Assembly (NCBI GenBank): GCA_002163155.1
Contig: MAAO01000006.1
Coordinates: 1,302,001-1,366,000 of the forward strand
Direction: 5' to 3'
DNA length: 64,000 bases
DNA from: Halobacteriovorax marinus
GTDB lineage: Bacteria > Bdellovibrionota > Bacteriovoracia > Bacteriovoracales > Bacteriovoracaceae
Positions 44,544 to 53,270 of the stretch are shown piece after piece. The notes beneath the pieces were generated by a model. The model searched no databases. It saw nothing but the letters and a program-made list of their open reading frames with translations, and was not told where the DNA came from. A program made the translations under genes and the position numbers. How positions within the stretch are numbered: position 1 is the stretch's first letter; every line of letters starts with the position of its first letter.

Positions 44544-45668
44544 TTATAAAGGATATATCTGGTAGGCGTGATTTAGAAGTTGCTCGGCCCATTCGTATTC
44601 TCTAAGAATAACAGGAGCGTTTAAATGCTCTTCTTCACCATCTGTAGCTGGATCATAGTCATAAAGTGGCATTGATTCATTTGGATAAATTGAATCTCTT
44701 ACGTAGAATACGCCTTTACCGCTACATCCACCATCAGTTGCTAGAGAAGTGGCAACTTGAGTTCCTCTTTTTCTAAACTTTAAGGCCTTTCTAAGCAATT
44801 TCTTTTTCTTCTTAGGATCTTCCTCTTCAGAGGCCTCAACATTTATTTCATCTGCTCTCTTATTCATGAGCTTGTCGTACTTTGAAACAAATGGACAATT
44901 CTTAGAATCTGTATTGTCGTTAAAACCTACAATCATAGTAGCGTGCCAGTATCCTACGTGATTGTAGATAGCGATCACTGGGGCATTTCTCTTTTTGATC
45001 ATATTCTTAATTTTAGTCACGATATCCTTAGGAGCCGTCGTCACATTCCATCTATTTTCAGAAGGATCTTTAAAAATAATTTCTCTTTCAAATTCTGGAA
45101 GTTTTACTAGGGGAGCTGTAAGATCTTGATACATACTCATCCAGCTATAAGAGATACCGTACTTAGCACCTTCTTCGTCTTCACGGGCAGGAATACGTTT
45201 GCCACCAGCTTTCTTATACCAACCCTTAGCATACGGGTAGTCAGAGTTGAGATAGATTTCTCCACGCTTATTAAGGGCGTAAATCATATCTGTAGGCCAA
45301 TAATTTAAATCGTCATCAAGGCCTTCTTTAGAGAGATTCATAAAGTATCTCTCAGATAAATTCTTCTTCTCTGTGTTTCTAATACGTTTATTTAATTTTG
45401 AGTACCACCATTCCACAGTTCCCGTGTGACTCATAAAGAGACAGCTTCCCGCATCTTCTTGGTCTGGGGCAGGCATGATGTGCTTAAGTAGTTTGTTATA
45501 TCCACCTTTAAAAGAATTTTCATCTGGAGTCATGGCCTTAGTCATAACGGGACGAGATCCTTCTGAAATTGAATTTGGATATTTAGCACCAATCACAAAG
45601 CTTGGATCATTCATGATCGTTGCAAACGATGAGCTCATAAGTACATACAATAAGACGTATTTAATCAA
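44544..45668 (-). CDS. Exported papain-like (C1-type) cysteine peptidase
   Basis: The TTG at 45668 is chosen because AAAGGAG lies 6 bases upstream and a signal peptide (IKYVLLYVLMSSSFA) follows; the longer frame to 45716 has neither. The active-site region QEDAGSCLFMS has Gln70 and Cys76 with papain spacing, and YWHATMIVGF supplies His242. At the place of the third residue the sequence has YVRDSIYP, an Asp325 instead of Asn. A long charged insert (about 265-305) separates them. It may be active with an altered triad or be a binding protein. It is divergent from the amidoligase-type gene pair. Confidence 0.75.
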   Translation of the reverse strand: MIKYVLLYVLMSSSFATIMNDPSFVIGAKYPNSISEGSRPVMTKAMTPDENSFKGGYNKLLKHIMPAPDQEDAGSCLFMSHTGTVEWWYSKLNKRIRNTEKKNLSERYFMNLSKEGLDDDLNYWPTDMIYALNKRGEIYLNSDYPYAKGWYKKAGGKRIPAREDEEGAKYGISYSWMSMYQDLTAPLVKLPEFEREIIFKDPSENRWNVTTAPKDIVTKIKNMIKKRNAPVIAIYNHVGYWHATMIVGFNDNTDSKNCPFVSKYDKLMNKRADEINVEASEEEDPKKKKKLLRKALKFRKRGTQVATSLATDGGCSGKGVFYVRDSIYPNESMPLYDYDPATDGEEEHLNAPVILREYEWAEQLLNHAYQIYPL

Positions 45669-45887
45669 TTTATACTCCTTTAAATTAATAGAGCGAAATA
45701 GTACGGCTTGAGTCATTGATATACACGTTGCAGTGAGTAGAAGAATAGAATTATCAACTACTTAAGCTTATTTTTTTTAAAAAGTACTCAAGCCACAGCC
45801 TCAAGTAACCGAGTAGTCATAGGAATAAATACATAAACACGTAAGTGTCCAATGAATTGGTAGTGAAAACCACAAAAAGGGGTATAA

Positions 45888-46859
45888 ATGAAAATTTGGA
45901 AGAATAGACTTCCTAGAGTCGTACTAGCTGTGTCTTTAGGTTTCTTAATTCAAGGTCAGGCGATGGCATCTGCCATTAAACTCGTTGATATTTTAGTTAA
46001 TGAAACGGGTCTAAGTGAATCTCTTTCTAAGCATGGTATTAGAGGTACTAGTGCGACTAAGGTAAAAAGTTACGTTAGAAATTCTGTGAGTTCTCTCTAT
46101 CTTTATGGAAATAAGAAACCAACGGCTTCTCAATTAAAGAGATTTGTTAGGGGAATCAAGGCGACTGGAAAAGACGCTCGTTATAAGAGTGATCTCTTAA
46201 AATTATTAAATAAATCTGAAAAAAAGATGTCACAAAAAGATCTGGTCACTGCGATCAACTCTCTTATCTATTTAGCTAATAGACATGGAAAGAGTAGTTC
46301 GGCCATTCTTGCTTGTGCTGCCTGTGTGAGTGATTCACTTTCTAAGAAAGGTTTTAAGTTTACGCTTGAAACTATGAACAATAAGCAATCTAAGAAAGTT
46401 CTCTCAAAGATGCTTCCAAGCAACCCAAGATCATTAACAAACTATATCAATGCTAAACTTGGTAAATTCCAAATTGGAAGCTTATCTGGATCTGGCAAAC
46501 TAGTTGCAGCTGAAGAAGAGAAGGCGCTTGGTTTATTTCTAGGTTTAAAAGATGTTGGTTCAAAGCAACAAAAATCTCTTATTGGTGCTATTGAAAATCT
46601 TTCAAAAGATAGCAGTGGGAAAGTCAATATTATCAACCCACAAAATCCTCATAAGCTTTGGAAACTTTTTAGTGAAGATATTTCTGAAAGTGAAATGTCT
46701 GGTTGGACAAGTCTTTTAGACGAAGTTGCCAAGAAGTCTAAAGGTAAGACGAATAAGAAAGAAGTTTTCTTTGAAATCTTAGAAGGACGTGCAGCAGGTA
46801 AGACGGATCTACAAGATCGTGTTCAATCTCTGAAAAATAAAAACTGTTTCTTTAAATAA
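45888..46859 (+). CDS. Exported protein of unknown function, partner of amidoligase gene
   Basis: The protein has 323 residues, with a signal peptide (LPRVVLAVSLGFLIQGQAMAS) and a strong ribosome site (AAAAGGGG). The mature part is helical, basic (many Lys/Ser) and has one pair of close cysteines (ACAACV). I do not recognise a family. Only 21 bases separate it from the double-amidoligase gene, so they are probably one operon. Confidence 0.7.
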   Translation: MKIWKNRLPRVVLAVSLGFLIQGQAMASAIKLVDILVNETGLSESLSKHGIRGTSATKVKSYVRNSVSSLYLYGNKKPTASQLKRFVRGIKATGKDARYKSDLLKLLNKSEKKMSQKDLVTAINSLIYLANRHGKSSSAILACAACVSDSLSKKGFKFTLETMNNKQSKKVLSKMLPSNPRSLTNYINAKLGKFQIGSLSGSGKLVAAEEEKALGLFLGLKDVGSKQQKSLIGAIENLSKDSSGKVNIINPQNPHKLWKLFSEDISESEMSGWTSLLDEVAKKSKGKTNKKEVFFEILEGRAAGKTDLQDRVQSLKNKNCFFK

Positions 46860-46880
46860 ATAATTAATAAGGATTTTAAA

Positions 46881-49800
46881 ATGACTAATAACAAAAAGAA
46901 AAACATCAATTGGAAGCTGCTTCCGGCCAATCTGGCGATGATGTCTTTACTCTACAATTGTTCAAGTGTCTCAACAGGACCTCGCTACGTTGCTGATGAC
47001 AGTGCCGGAGCGAGATCAGCTTATGATACTTGGGGTTACTTACAACAAGGGGCCACTTCTTATAACGCCAATGCCGTACAGGTGGAAGGATCAAATATTG
47101 ATGGTTTCCTCTCTGGTGTTACTTGGGGTGCTGAAAAAGAAGCTTCATCTGGTTTAGTGACAAGAATTATGGGACCCGGTGGCGATGACTTTAAAAGGTA
47201 TGTTGCAGGTCTTAATGATCAGGATAGAAAGAAATTTATCTCTGACTTTCTTGGCAACTACGTAAAAGATGTTAACGGTTATAGAACTTATAAGACAGAA
47301 CAAGGTGTGAAAGTTGACCTTGCCTCTGATGTAAAAGATATCGATGGAAACGCCAAAGTTATTGATCTCGATCAACTACGCGGTGTTGACTACGCAACGG
47401 CAGATCTCTCTGTTTTAGATGAGAAGTTTGCAAAGTTTGTCGACATGACTGATGACAGACCAATGTCATTTATCAAACCAACTGTTAAGTTAAAATTATT
47501 TAAAGCTAAAATGCCTGGTCTCGAAGGAACAAGCTTTCCTAAGAACTATAGAAGTTATCTACCAAACTTTGGTTTAGCTCAGAAATACATCGAAGATGCC
47601 CATGGTCACTACGGTGGAGTTGGTGGAGGATGGGAGCTAGGTTTTGTTCCTCAAAATTCATACGCTGAATTTGAAGAGATGGTGACTTGGTTTAGAAGTG
47701 AACTTAAAAATGCCGGGAGACTTTTCCAAGCTCCAGGGCATCAGAGAATGGTTTTCAAGGCCCATACTCAGCTGCCAGAAGCAAAACTAGCTGAACTTTA
47801 CCGTGGTATTCAGGCGCTGATTATTATTGATGGGATTAAAGGAAAAACTGGTATTGAAAAAGCCAACTATAAAGGTGTGCAAACAGATAGTGGACTGGCC
47901 AGTCTTAGAACTCAACGTGGAGTTATTAGACTAGAAGGACCTAGATGGAAAGCTGGAACTCACGGTGTTGAGTTTAGAGCGGGAACAAAAGATTTAAAGT
48001 TAGCGCGTTTCTATCAAACGGTACTAGCTTCAAGAGTTTCTTCAAATGACTATAGTGGACTTTCTGATATTGGCAGTTGGAAACTATGGGATGGAAATAT
48101 TCCAACTAAATCAACTCTTGCACAGAGACATGGTATTACTGAATCAGTTGCCGAAAAAGCTTTAGCTAAAATTAGAGAAGGTAATCTTAAACATGAATTT
48201 ACAATTCCTCTTTGGAATTGGGGTGATGAAAATAACCCAATCCTAAAAGGTAATAAGAGAGCGATGGTAAATTCTCTTTCAAAGGACTTCTTTGAGCAAG
48301 TGGCAGCACTTGAATCAACAGGTAAGACTTTAGAGGGCGATGTAAGAAGCCTACTAAGAGCATGGACGAAGATGACTCGTCTTTCTGAAGAAGTTAAGAG
48401 ATATATCCAACCACGTCGTGGTCTAGATATGGCAGAGGACCTTCTACAATTTAATCTTCCAGAAGGAAGGCACTTTGTAAGAAATGTTGTTGACGTAAAT
48501 ACTATCGATCTTGGTATTGAGTACTCTGGTAAAATGCCAATGATGCTAAATGCAGAAATGACTCCAGATAAAATGGCCGACAATAAGAAGGCGTGGATCC
48601 AAACTTTTGGTGATTTAACAGAAGATGAAAGGGAAGCCACAGTTAGAAACGTAGCTCAAGACCTTTCTAAGTCTCTTGGTGGTGACGGTGTTGCGACTAA
48701 GGTTGTTGACGGTGGTGGACACGGTCACGGACTTGAACTTTCATACACAATTCGTGATCCTCAAAACAGAAAGTGGATTGTTGAATGGGATGGGATTGGA
48801 AGAACTTACACGCCAAATGGTGATGTGATTGATGGTTCTGCTAGAGCTGGTTCAATTGAGCTAGTAACACCAAAATTCATTCCTGATGTCTTAGAGATTG
48901 ATGCTGTTTATGATGCATTTGAAAAGAATAATATTCTTCCAAATCTTCTCTCTGGTGGTGGGCACGTAAATATTGACCTTGCGGCCTTTGAAGGAAAGCC
49001 AAAAGAGCTTGCTAGATTTATGACAATTTTCCATGAGAACAGATCTGTAATGTCACTTATGTTCCAACACGTAAATCGTGTGAAAACATCTGAGCCTATT
49101 GCGATTTCTGATACCCTCTCTAATAAACTTAAGAACTTTAATGGTTCAGAAGATGAACTAAAGAAGCTTCTTTATAATGAGCAGTATTACAACACTCGTT
49201 ATGGAAGAAAGTCTAGATATCTTCAATTAGATATGTCTGCTTATTTCCAGGATGTGATTCCAGAGCAATTTGTCACAGATGATTTTGATATTGCTAATCC
49301 TACTGTTCCTTGGAGAAGACAATTTAGAGTTGATCCAAGAATAAGAAAAGCAGAGTTTAGAATGTTCAATGCTCCAAGAGATACAGCTGAATCAGCTCTA
49401 CAAATTAGACTGGTTAAGGCAATGCTCTCTAAAGCATTAAACGAAGAAGACACTTTATCAGGAGCAGTACAAAATACTGGTCACACTGATTACTTAGCAG
49501 ATACTGATAAGGCCTACGCAGATTTAGAGAAAATGTGTAATCAATTAGGACTAAATGTTGATGATTATAAGCCGTCAGTTGCTGAAGGTTTATCTGAAAC
49601 TGATTTAGCTACTAGATCAATTTTCTTTGAAAGTTATGAGCAAAAAATGGTTGTTCATCCAAAGCAAAGAGGTTGGGGAGAAGCTGTTAATTCTAGAGAA
49701 ACTCCACTTAATTCTACAGGTAGAGTTTGGGAGCCAGGTGCTGCTGATGAGTTAAACACTATGACTCACCAAAATAGAATTGAAGCAGCTGAAGAAGGTG

Positions 49801-49895
49801 CTAGAAGAAGAGCGGCGATTACACCAAATCGTACAGTTCCAGTACAATTCAGAAGAACTGATAGTTGTATTGATTCTATCGGACCACTTCTTTAA
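46881..49895 (+). CDS. Exported protein with two amidoligase-like (glutamine synthetase fold) cores
   Basis: The protein has 1004 residues. A charged start and hydrophobic stretch ending LLYNC suggest export, maybe as a lipoprotein with an atypical lipobox. Residues 540-840 follow the Amidoligase_2 pattern: DLGIEYSG (543-550), DGSARAGSIELVTPKF (651-666), GGGHVNIDL (692-700) and RKAEFRMFN (822-830). A weaker first core (about 225-385) repeats it with GGGWELGF (248-255), GHQRMVF (286-292) and HGVEFRAGT (361-369). The family joins carboxylates to amines with ATP, which is puzzling for an exported protein. AAGGA precedes the ATG. Confidence 0.7.
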   Translation: MTNNKKKNINWKLLPANLAMMSLLYNCSSVSTGPRYVADDSAGARSAYDTWGYLQQGATSYNANAVQVEGSNIDGFLSGVTWGAEKEASSGLVTRIMGPGGDDFKRYVAGLNDQDRKKFISDFLGNYVKDVNGYRTYKTEQGVKVDLASDVKDIDGNAKVIDLDQLRGVDYATADLSVLDEKFAKFVDMTDDRPMSFIKPTVKLKLFKAKMPGLEGTSFPKNYRSYLPNFGLAQKYIEDAHGHYGGVGGGWELGFVPQNSYAEFEEMVTWFRSELKNAGRLFQAPGHQRMVFKAHTQLPEAKLAELYRGIQALIIIDGIKGKTGIEKANYKGVQTDSGLASLRTQRGVIRLEGPRWKAGTHGVEFRAGTKDLKLARFYQTVLASRVSSNDYSGLSDIGSWKLWDGNIPTKSTLAQRHGITESVAEKALAKIREGNLKHEFTIPLWNWGDENNPILKGNKRAMVNSLSKDFFEQVAALESTGKTLEGDVRSLLRAWTKMTRLSEEVKRYIQPRRGLDMAEDLLQFNLPEGRHFVRNVVDVNTIDLGIEYSGKMPMMLNAEMTPDKMADNKKAWIQTFGDLTEDEREATVRNVAQDLSKSLGGDGVATKVVDGGGHGHGLELSYTIRDPQNRKWIVEWDGIGRTYTPNGDVIDGSARAGSIELVTPKFIPDVLEIDAVYDAFEKNNILPNLLSGGGHVNIDLAAFEGKPKELARFMTIFHENRSVMSLMFQHVNRVKTSEPIAISDTLSNKLKNFNGSEDELKKLLYNEQYYNTRYGRKSRYLQLDMSAYFQDVIPEQFVTDDFDIANPTVPWRRQFRVDPRIRKAEFRMFNAPRDTAESALQIRLVKAMLSKALNEEDTLSGAVQNTGHTDYLADTDKAYADLEKMCNQLGLNVDDYKPSVAEGLSETDLATRSIFFESYEQKMVVHPKQRGWGEAVNSRETPLNSTGRVWEPGAADELNTMTHQNRIEAAEEGARRRAAITPNRTVPVQFRRTDSCIDSIGPLL

Positions 49896-49919
49896 GTTTT
49901 AAATATTTTGATTTTAATG

Positions 49920-49947
49920 AGGCCTCCTTTTTGGGGGCCTTTTTTTA
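49920..49947 (+). terminator. Rho-independent terminator
   Basis: The stem AGGCCTCC/GGGGGCCT with a 5-base T loop is followed by seven T. It lies between converging genes, 25 bases after the amidoligase-type gene. Confidence 0.9.
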
Positions 49948-49948
49948 T

Positions 49949-50317
49949 TTATATTCCAAATTCAACGAATATTTCTTTTAAAGATTGCTTACTAATGGGT
50001 TTACTTAGAAAGTGATTTACACCTCTCTGTAACATATCATTTTTAATTTTGTCATCCGTACTTGAAGATACCGCCACAACTGGCAGTGCATCCAGACTTT
50101 GATTGCCTTTGATAAACTTCAAAACTTCATCTCCAAGGATATCAGGTAAGTAGTAGTCAAGAATGACAAGATCGTAGTGATTTTCTTTTAAAAGATTAAG
50201 AGCATGGATACCCGTGGCCGAGACATCAGTTTCAATATCTTTAACCTTAAACAATCTCGACATGAGTTTGCTAAAAATGGGATCGTCATCAATCACTAAA
50301 ATGGTCTTGTCTGTCAT
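49949..50317 (-). CDS. Single-domain response regulator (CheY-like)
   Basis: The 122 residues are a complete receiver domain without output: IDDDP (acidic pair), LVILDYYLPD with the phospho-acceptor Asp, the conserved Ser in AVSSST, and Lys in LSKPIS. It would pass phosphate to or from a kinase. No kinase is adjacent; the nearest are at 42 kb and 8-12 kb. AAGGAAAAG precedes the ATG. Confidence 0.92.
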   Translation of the reverse strand: MTDKTILVIDDDPIFSKLMSRLFKVKDIETDVSATGIHALNLLKENHYDLVILDYYLPDILGDEVLKFIKGNQSLDALPVVAVSSSTDDKIKNDMLQRGVNHFLSKPISKQSLKEIFVEFGI

Positions 50318-50487
50318 GCCTTTTCCTTAGCTAAAGTAGCCCCCAGTATACATCTCTTTCACTTATCAAAAGTTAAGACATACTAAAATTAAGGTGAAAT
50401 TGAGCTTTGAAAATTGAGGAAGAGTTGAATTTGAGAGGATTTATTTGCATTAGAATAAATTAAACATTTTTAACTTTCGGAAAATCT

Positions 50488-51288
50488 ATGGTCACTGAAA
50501 AGCAGAATATTGAAAAAGAAAATAAAAGAGAAGCTCTAGAGTATATTGAGCAAACGGAACTGTGTATTCACTATATTTTAAGTAAGGAGAGTCAACTCTC
50601 TCGTGAGTACGGAACTATTCTTACTAGTATACAATCTTTGAAAAACTCTCTTATCAAATTTGGCCTTTCCAGTGAATCAGACTTGGTTCAAATGATTGAA
50701 GATATAGTTAAAATTTATGAGAATAAAAAAGAATTTAGTGAATCTGATTTAAATGCCATTCTTAGTTCCTTGGCCATTGTGGCCTATCGCTTGGAGGGAA
50801 ACGACCACAGCATTTCCCCCAGACTCTTTGAGGATATAAAACATCTCTTAGGTGATCATTCCTGTGATTTAAGTCAGTCGTTAAAGAGACTTGATACTAA
50901 ACACGTGATGGATGATCATTTCTTAAAAGTCTTAGTTATCGATGATGATCCTGACTACCAAGTGTTACTTAAAGCAAAATTATCCAATTTCTGTAATATA
51001 GATTTTTGTTCATCAGCTGATGAGGGAATAGGTCTCATTAAAGAAAACCCAAAAAATTATCAAGTGATCTTCTGCGATTATAAAATGCCAGATGAGAATG
51101 GACTCTATCTGGTTGATGTTCTACGTACTTTGGACTTTGATATTCCCATCGTTGTGTTCTCTGCAAATGCTACTACAACGGATTTAAAGGAAATACTGGA
51201 AAGGGAAGTCTACTCGTATATAGATAAACTCGATGGAATTAATCCCTTTAAATTGGTAATCAATAAAATTCAACGAAAGGCGGCCTAG
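50488..51288 (+). CDS. Response regulator with unknown N-terminal helical domain
   Basis: The protein has 266 residues. About 1-140 is helical (possibly HPt-like or a dimerisation part, with no clear phospho-His motif). About 148-266 is a receiver with LVIDDDPDY, VIFCDYKMPDENG (acceptor Asp), VFSAN and a final YIDKLDG that supplies the conserved Lys. It is divergent from the CheY-like gene 170 bp away, so both may serve one pathway. Confidence 0.85.
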   Translation: MVTEKQNIEKENKREALEYIEQTELCIHYILSKESQLSREYGTILTSIQSLKNSLIKFGLSSESDLVQMIEDIVKIYENKKEFSESDLNAILSSLAIVAYRLEGNDHSISPRLFEDIKHLLGDHSCDLSQSLKRLDTKHVMDDHFLKVLVIDDDPDYQVLLKAKLSNFCNIDFCSSADEGIGLIKENPKNYQVIFCDYKMPDENGLYLVDVLRTLDFDIPIVVFSANATTTDLKEILEREVYSYIDKLDGINPFKLVINKIQRKAA

Positions 51289-51382
51289 CTATTCTTTTGT
51301 GCGTCGCGCTTCTATGTTACATTTGTTTCTTGCAAGACTGAGTAAATTTGTAGACAATTGTCCAAATTAATTTGGAGAATAA

Positions 51383-52459
51383 ATGAATTTACTTGCGATA
51401 TATTTAATATCTTTCTTTTCTATTGCTCACGCTGAGATAGACTTTGATTCTCCTTTTCTAGGCTCAAGGCCTGCGATCAATGATCTAGCTGAAAAGACTG
51501 ATCTACCGCTTAAGACTGATATTCATGCACTCATAGGATTGCAATCTTCTGTGAAGTCACAAAAGTCGCGCGGTACTTGTACAATGTTCTCCTCCATGGG
51601 ATTTATCGAACACCTCCTTATTAAGAATGGTCTAAGTTCTAGCGAAGTTGATCTCTCTGAAGAGTGGATGGAATATATTATAATGACGAAGAAGACCACT
51701 GAAGGATCTTCAATCTCTAAGAACTTTAGATCGATCTACAAAAATGGTTTTGTGATGGAATCTACTTGGCCGTATGTTGGAAAGAAGTGGACGAGCTTAG
51801 AGGACTTTCCTCTTACTCGTGAGCGTTGTGGGCACCTTTCTGGAATAGAGCTACAGAGCTGTTTTCTAGGACACAGAGATCCAAGACTTCTTACAATGAA
51901 TGATCAATCAATTTTAAGTCACGATGCTGAATTTCTTCCTATAAAGAATGAAGGACTTAAGAACTTAGAAACTGTTAAAACTCTTATCAAGAAAAAGAAG
52001 TCATACCGTTTAAGAACGCTTTCAAAAGTTAAAACGCTTCTAGCAAATGGAACAGCAGTTATCATGGGTGCTAAACTCTATTACGGTTCATGGAATCATA
52101 GTAAGACGGATAAGTTTGAAATCCAACCAAGAGTGAAGTCTAGATGGTATGAGGGAATAGTATCTTATCCAGCACTAGGATCTAAAGACAGAAGAATCTC
52201 TGGTGAGCGCGGTGGTGGTCACTCGTTAATAATCGTGGGTTACGATGATGAAAAAATTGTTAAATCAAAAATGATGATGGAAGACGGAACTTGGAAAGAG
52301 TTTGAATACAAAGGTGTTTACTACTTTAAAAATTCTTGGGGTGTAAGAGGTTCAGGTAAGAGATTTAAACTTGATGGAAAGTCTTATCCAGGGTTTGGAA
52401 TGATCACTCAAAAGTACGCCCATGAATTTGGAACGTTCTTTTATATTGAGACGTTATAG
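51383..52459 (+). CDS. Exported papain-family (C1A) cysteine peptidase
   Basis: The 358 residues begin with a signal peptide (MNLLAIYLISFFSIAHAE). The catalytic set is complete: Gln60 and Cys66 in SQKSRGTCTMFS, His280 in GGGHSLIIVGYDD, and Asn317 in YYFKNSWG. There is a short pro-region (about 20-50), less than in plant enzymes. It should hydrolyse peptides in the periplasm or outside. It is the second papain-like gene in 8 kb and the one with the intact triad. The 3' end overlaps the next gene by 6 bp. Confidence 0.9.
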   Translation: MNLLAIYLISFFSIAHAEIDFDSPFLGSRPAINDLAEKTDLPLKTDIHALIGLQSSVKSQKSRGTCTMFSSMGFIEHLLIKNGLSSSEVDLSEEWMEYIIMTKKTTEGSSISKNFRSIYKNGFVMESTWPYVGKKWTSLEDFPLTRERCGHLSGIELQSCFLGHRDPRLLTMNDQSILSHDAEFLPIKNEGLKNLETVKTLIKKKKSYRLRTLSKVKTLLANGTAVIMGAKLYYGSWNHSKTDKFEIQPRVKSRWYEGIVSYPALGSKDRRISGERGGGHSLIIVGYDDEKIVKSKMMMEDGTWKEFEYKGVYYFKNSWGVRGSGKRFKLDGKSYPGFGMITQKYAHEFGTFFYIETL

Positions 52460-52771
52460 CTCGTACATATAAACTACAATTCCTTCGTCATTAATGTGGA
52501 AGAAAACTTCAATCGTTTTTTCCTCTTCATCTAATTGAGCTCTAAAGAGAATTTTACTAAATTCTAGACCATCTTCACTCACACTATTACTAAGTAAGTG
52601 ATACTCTTTTGTCTCTTCACAGAGATCTAATTGATCCAATGGGTGATCGTACCAATCTGCAAGTTCCATACAAAGATCAGAATTGATAATAGGTCCTTCT
52701 TCTTGCTCATAAGTATCAGCAAAACTAGAAAAACTACTTATAACGAATAAACTTATAATGAACAATTTCAT
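52454..52771 (-). CDS. Small exported acidic protein
   Basis: The protein has 105 residues, with a signal peptide (MKLFIISLFVISSFSSFAD). The mature part is acidic with two cysteines (DLCMEL, DLCEET) and a strand-rich end. Given the converging papain-like gene it could be an inhibitor or chaperone of that peptidase; that is speculation from position only. Confidence 0.65.
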   Translation of the reverse strand: MKLFIISLFVISSFSSFADTYEQEEGPIINSDLCMELADWYDHPLDQLDLCEETKEYHLLSNSVSEDGLEFSKILFRAQLDEEEKTIEVFFHINDEGIVVYMYEL

Positions 52772-52872
52772 CTTAGGGCCCCCTTGAAGATGAAATATCT
52801 ACCATGATTAATTGTAATTGAGTAAGTTAAATCAATTGTGAGGAAAAGCTAATAGTAAGGATTTTCTTACTG

Positions 52873-53268
52873 TTAAAACTTCTCTTGGCGAAGTTTCTTA
52901 TTAAGACCGTTGAGTTTCTTTGATTTGAGACGTTTCTCTTTAGATCCTCGGGTCGGCTTGGTGGCCTTTCTGGCCTTCTGGGCGAATTCAACCTTACTTA
53001 AATAATTCATAAGCTTGTCTAGGCAATCGCCCTTATTAAGCGTCTGAGTGCGGTGTTTCTGGCTTGTTATGACCACTTGGCCTGCGTCGCTAATCATATT
53101 AGAAAATTTTTCTTTAAAACGAAGTTTAATGGAATAATTGATGGACTTTGAATGAAAGAGATTCCAAGTGAGGGTGGCCTTTGTGTTAAGTTTGTTCACA
53201 TTTTGACCTCCTTTTCCGGAGGCCCTCGAAAATGAATAACTCAGCTCACTTGGGTCAAGTTGAATCAT
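52873..53268 (-). CDS. arfB: Alternative ribosome-rescue factor ArfB (YaeJ family)
   Basis: The 131 residues hold the release-factor-type GGQ motif (ASGKGGQNVNKLNTK; 20-22) and a basic, Lys/Arg-rich C-terminal tail (residues 96-131) that enters the mRNA channel of stalled ribosomes. ArfB hydrolyses peptidyl-tRNA on ribosomes lacking a stop codon. The ATG lies 2 bases after the prfC stop, so translation is coupled. Confidence 0.93.
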   Translation of the reverse strand: MIQLDPSELSYSFSRASGKGGQNVNKLNTKATLTWNLFHSKSINYSIKLRFKEKFSNMISDAGQVVITSQKHRTQTLNKGDCLDKLMNYLSKVEFAQKARKATKPTRGSKEKRLKSKKLNGLNKKLRQEKF

Positions 53269-53270
53269 GA

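Noticed and set aside
48050-48640. Long open frame opposite the amidoligase-type gene
   Set aside because: It lies wholly inside a well-supported gene on the other strand and has no recognisable features; it is a shadow of codon usage.
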